From the NCBI GenBank assembly GCA_947175225.1, contig CAMWLX010000003.1:1-33719 (forward strand): 33,719 bases of DNA. Direction: 5' to 3'. This DNA is from an uncultured Porphyromonadaceae bacterium. Its GTDB lineage: Bacteria > Bacteroidota > Bacteroidia > Bacteroidales > Muribaculaceae. Below are positions 33,509-33,719 of this stretch, piece after piece. A program made the translations under genes and the position numbers. The notes beneath the pieces are model-generated. The model had not been told where the DNA came from, did not search any database, and was given only the letters and a program-made list of their open reading frames with translations. Positions within the stretch are counted from its first letter, which is position 1; each line of letters starts with the position of its first letter.

Positions 33509-33719
33509 ATTGAAGTTGTTTAAACTTATTTTTTTATTAATATTTCGTCAGGTTTTCGAGCGGATTTTTCTTCATGAAGAAGGAGCGATGCGGGCATCGT
33601 GACTGATGAATGAAGGAAAATACGCCGAAAAGATGGCGGAAGATTAATAAAAAGAATTTTTGGTTTAACTCTTCATTGTAAATTTTTTAATTCGTAAATA
33701 AGTTTAAACAACTTCATTA
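33509..33719. mobile_element. MITE-like element with perfect 21-bp terminal inverted repeats, no ORF
   Basis: TGAAGTTGTTTAAACTTATTT (33511-33531) and AAATAAGTTTAAACAACTTCA (33696-33716); related copies at 22825-22907 and 1-57. Confidence 0.7.

Noticed and set aside
33361-33719. CRISPR array from CTCTGTG repeats
   Set aside because: Repeats are 8-11 nt, irregularly spaced, with no constant spacer length and no cas genes.
1-33719. Circular plasmid or phage based on terminal repeat
   Set aside because: No replication, mobilisation or phage genes; the repeat is a dispersed element, so a broken assembly is the simpler explanation.

Overview
Bacteroidales-type chromosomal segment (lipobox lipoproteins, SusC/SusD pair, TTTG-N20-TAnnTTTG promoters), probably Muribaculaceae/Bacteroides-like. 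Left to right: an S9 prolyl oligopeptidase lipoprotein (+). Next, a minus-strand six-gene array made of three tandem copies of a two-gene module: a polytopic membrane protein with a C-terminal helical/TPR-like domain, plus a lipoprotein with one CxxCH heme-c motif in front of TolB/PD40-like propeller repeats. Upstream of it, also on minus, lie a stand-alone DUF4369-like lipoprotein, a lipoprotein with a tandem Trp/Gly-rich domain, SusD, SusC and a BACON-like lipoprotein. On plus follow cobU-cobT-cobS and a GH43-GH31(PA14)-GH2 operon. The right end has an SGNH hydrolase (-), a LuxR-family regulator fused to a ScdA/hemerythrin-like (RIC-like) domain (-), and a secreted protein with a C-terminal sorting-like tail (+). 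The best candidate for an undescribed system is the triplicated heme-lipoprotein/membrane-protein array, which has its own promoter and a palindrome over the -33 element, next to a SusCD locus with no CAZymes. Second is the hemerythrin-LuxR fusion. A dispersed element with 21-bp terminal inverted repeats occurs at the right end and, shortened, upstream of the GH43 gene; its right end is also the first 57 bp of the window, so the window ends share an identical 57-bp direct repeat. No rRNA, tRNA or CRISPR was seen. All family calls are from reading translated sequence; no searches were run.
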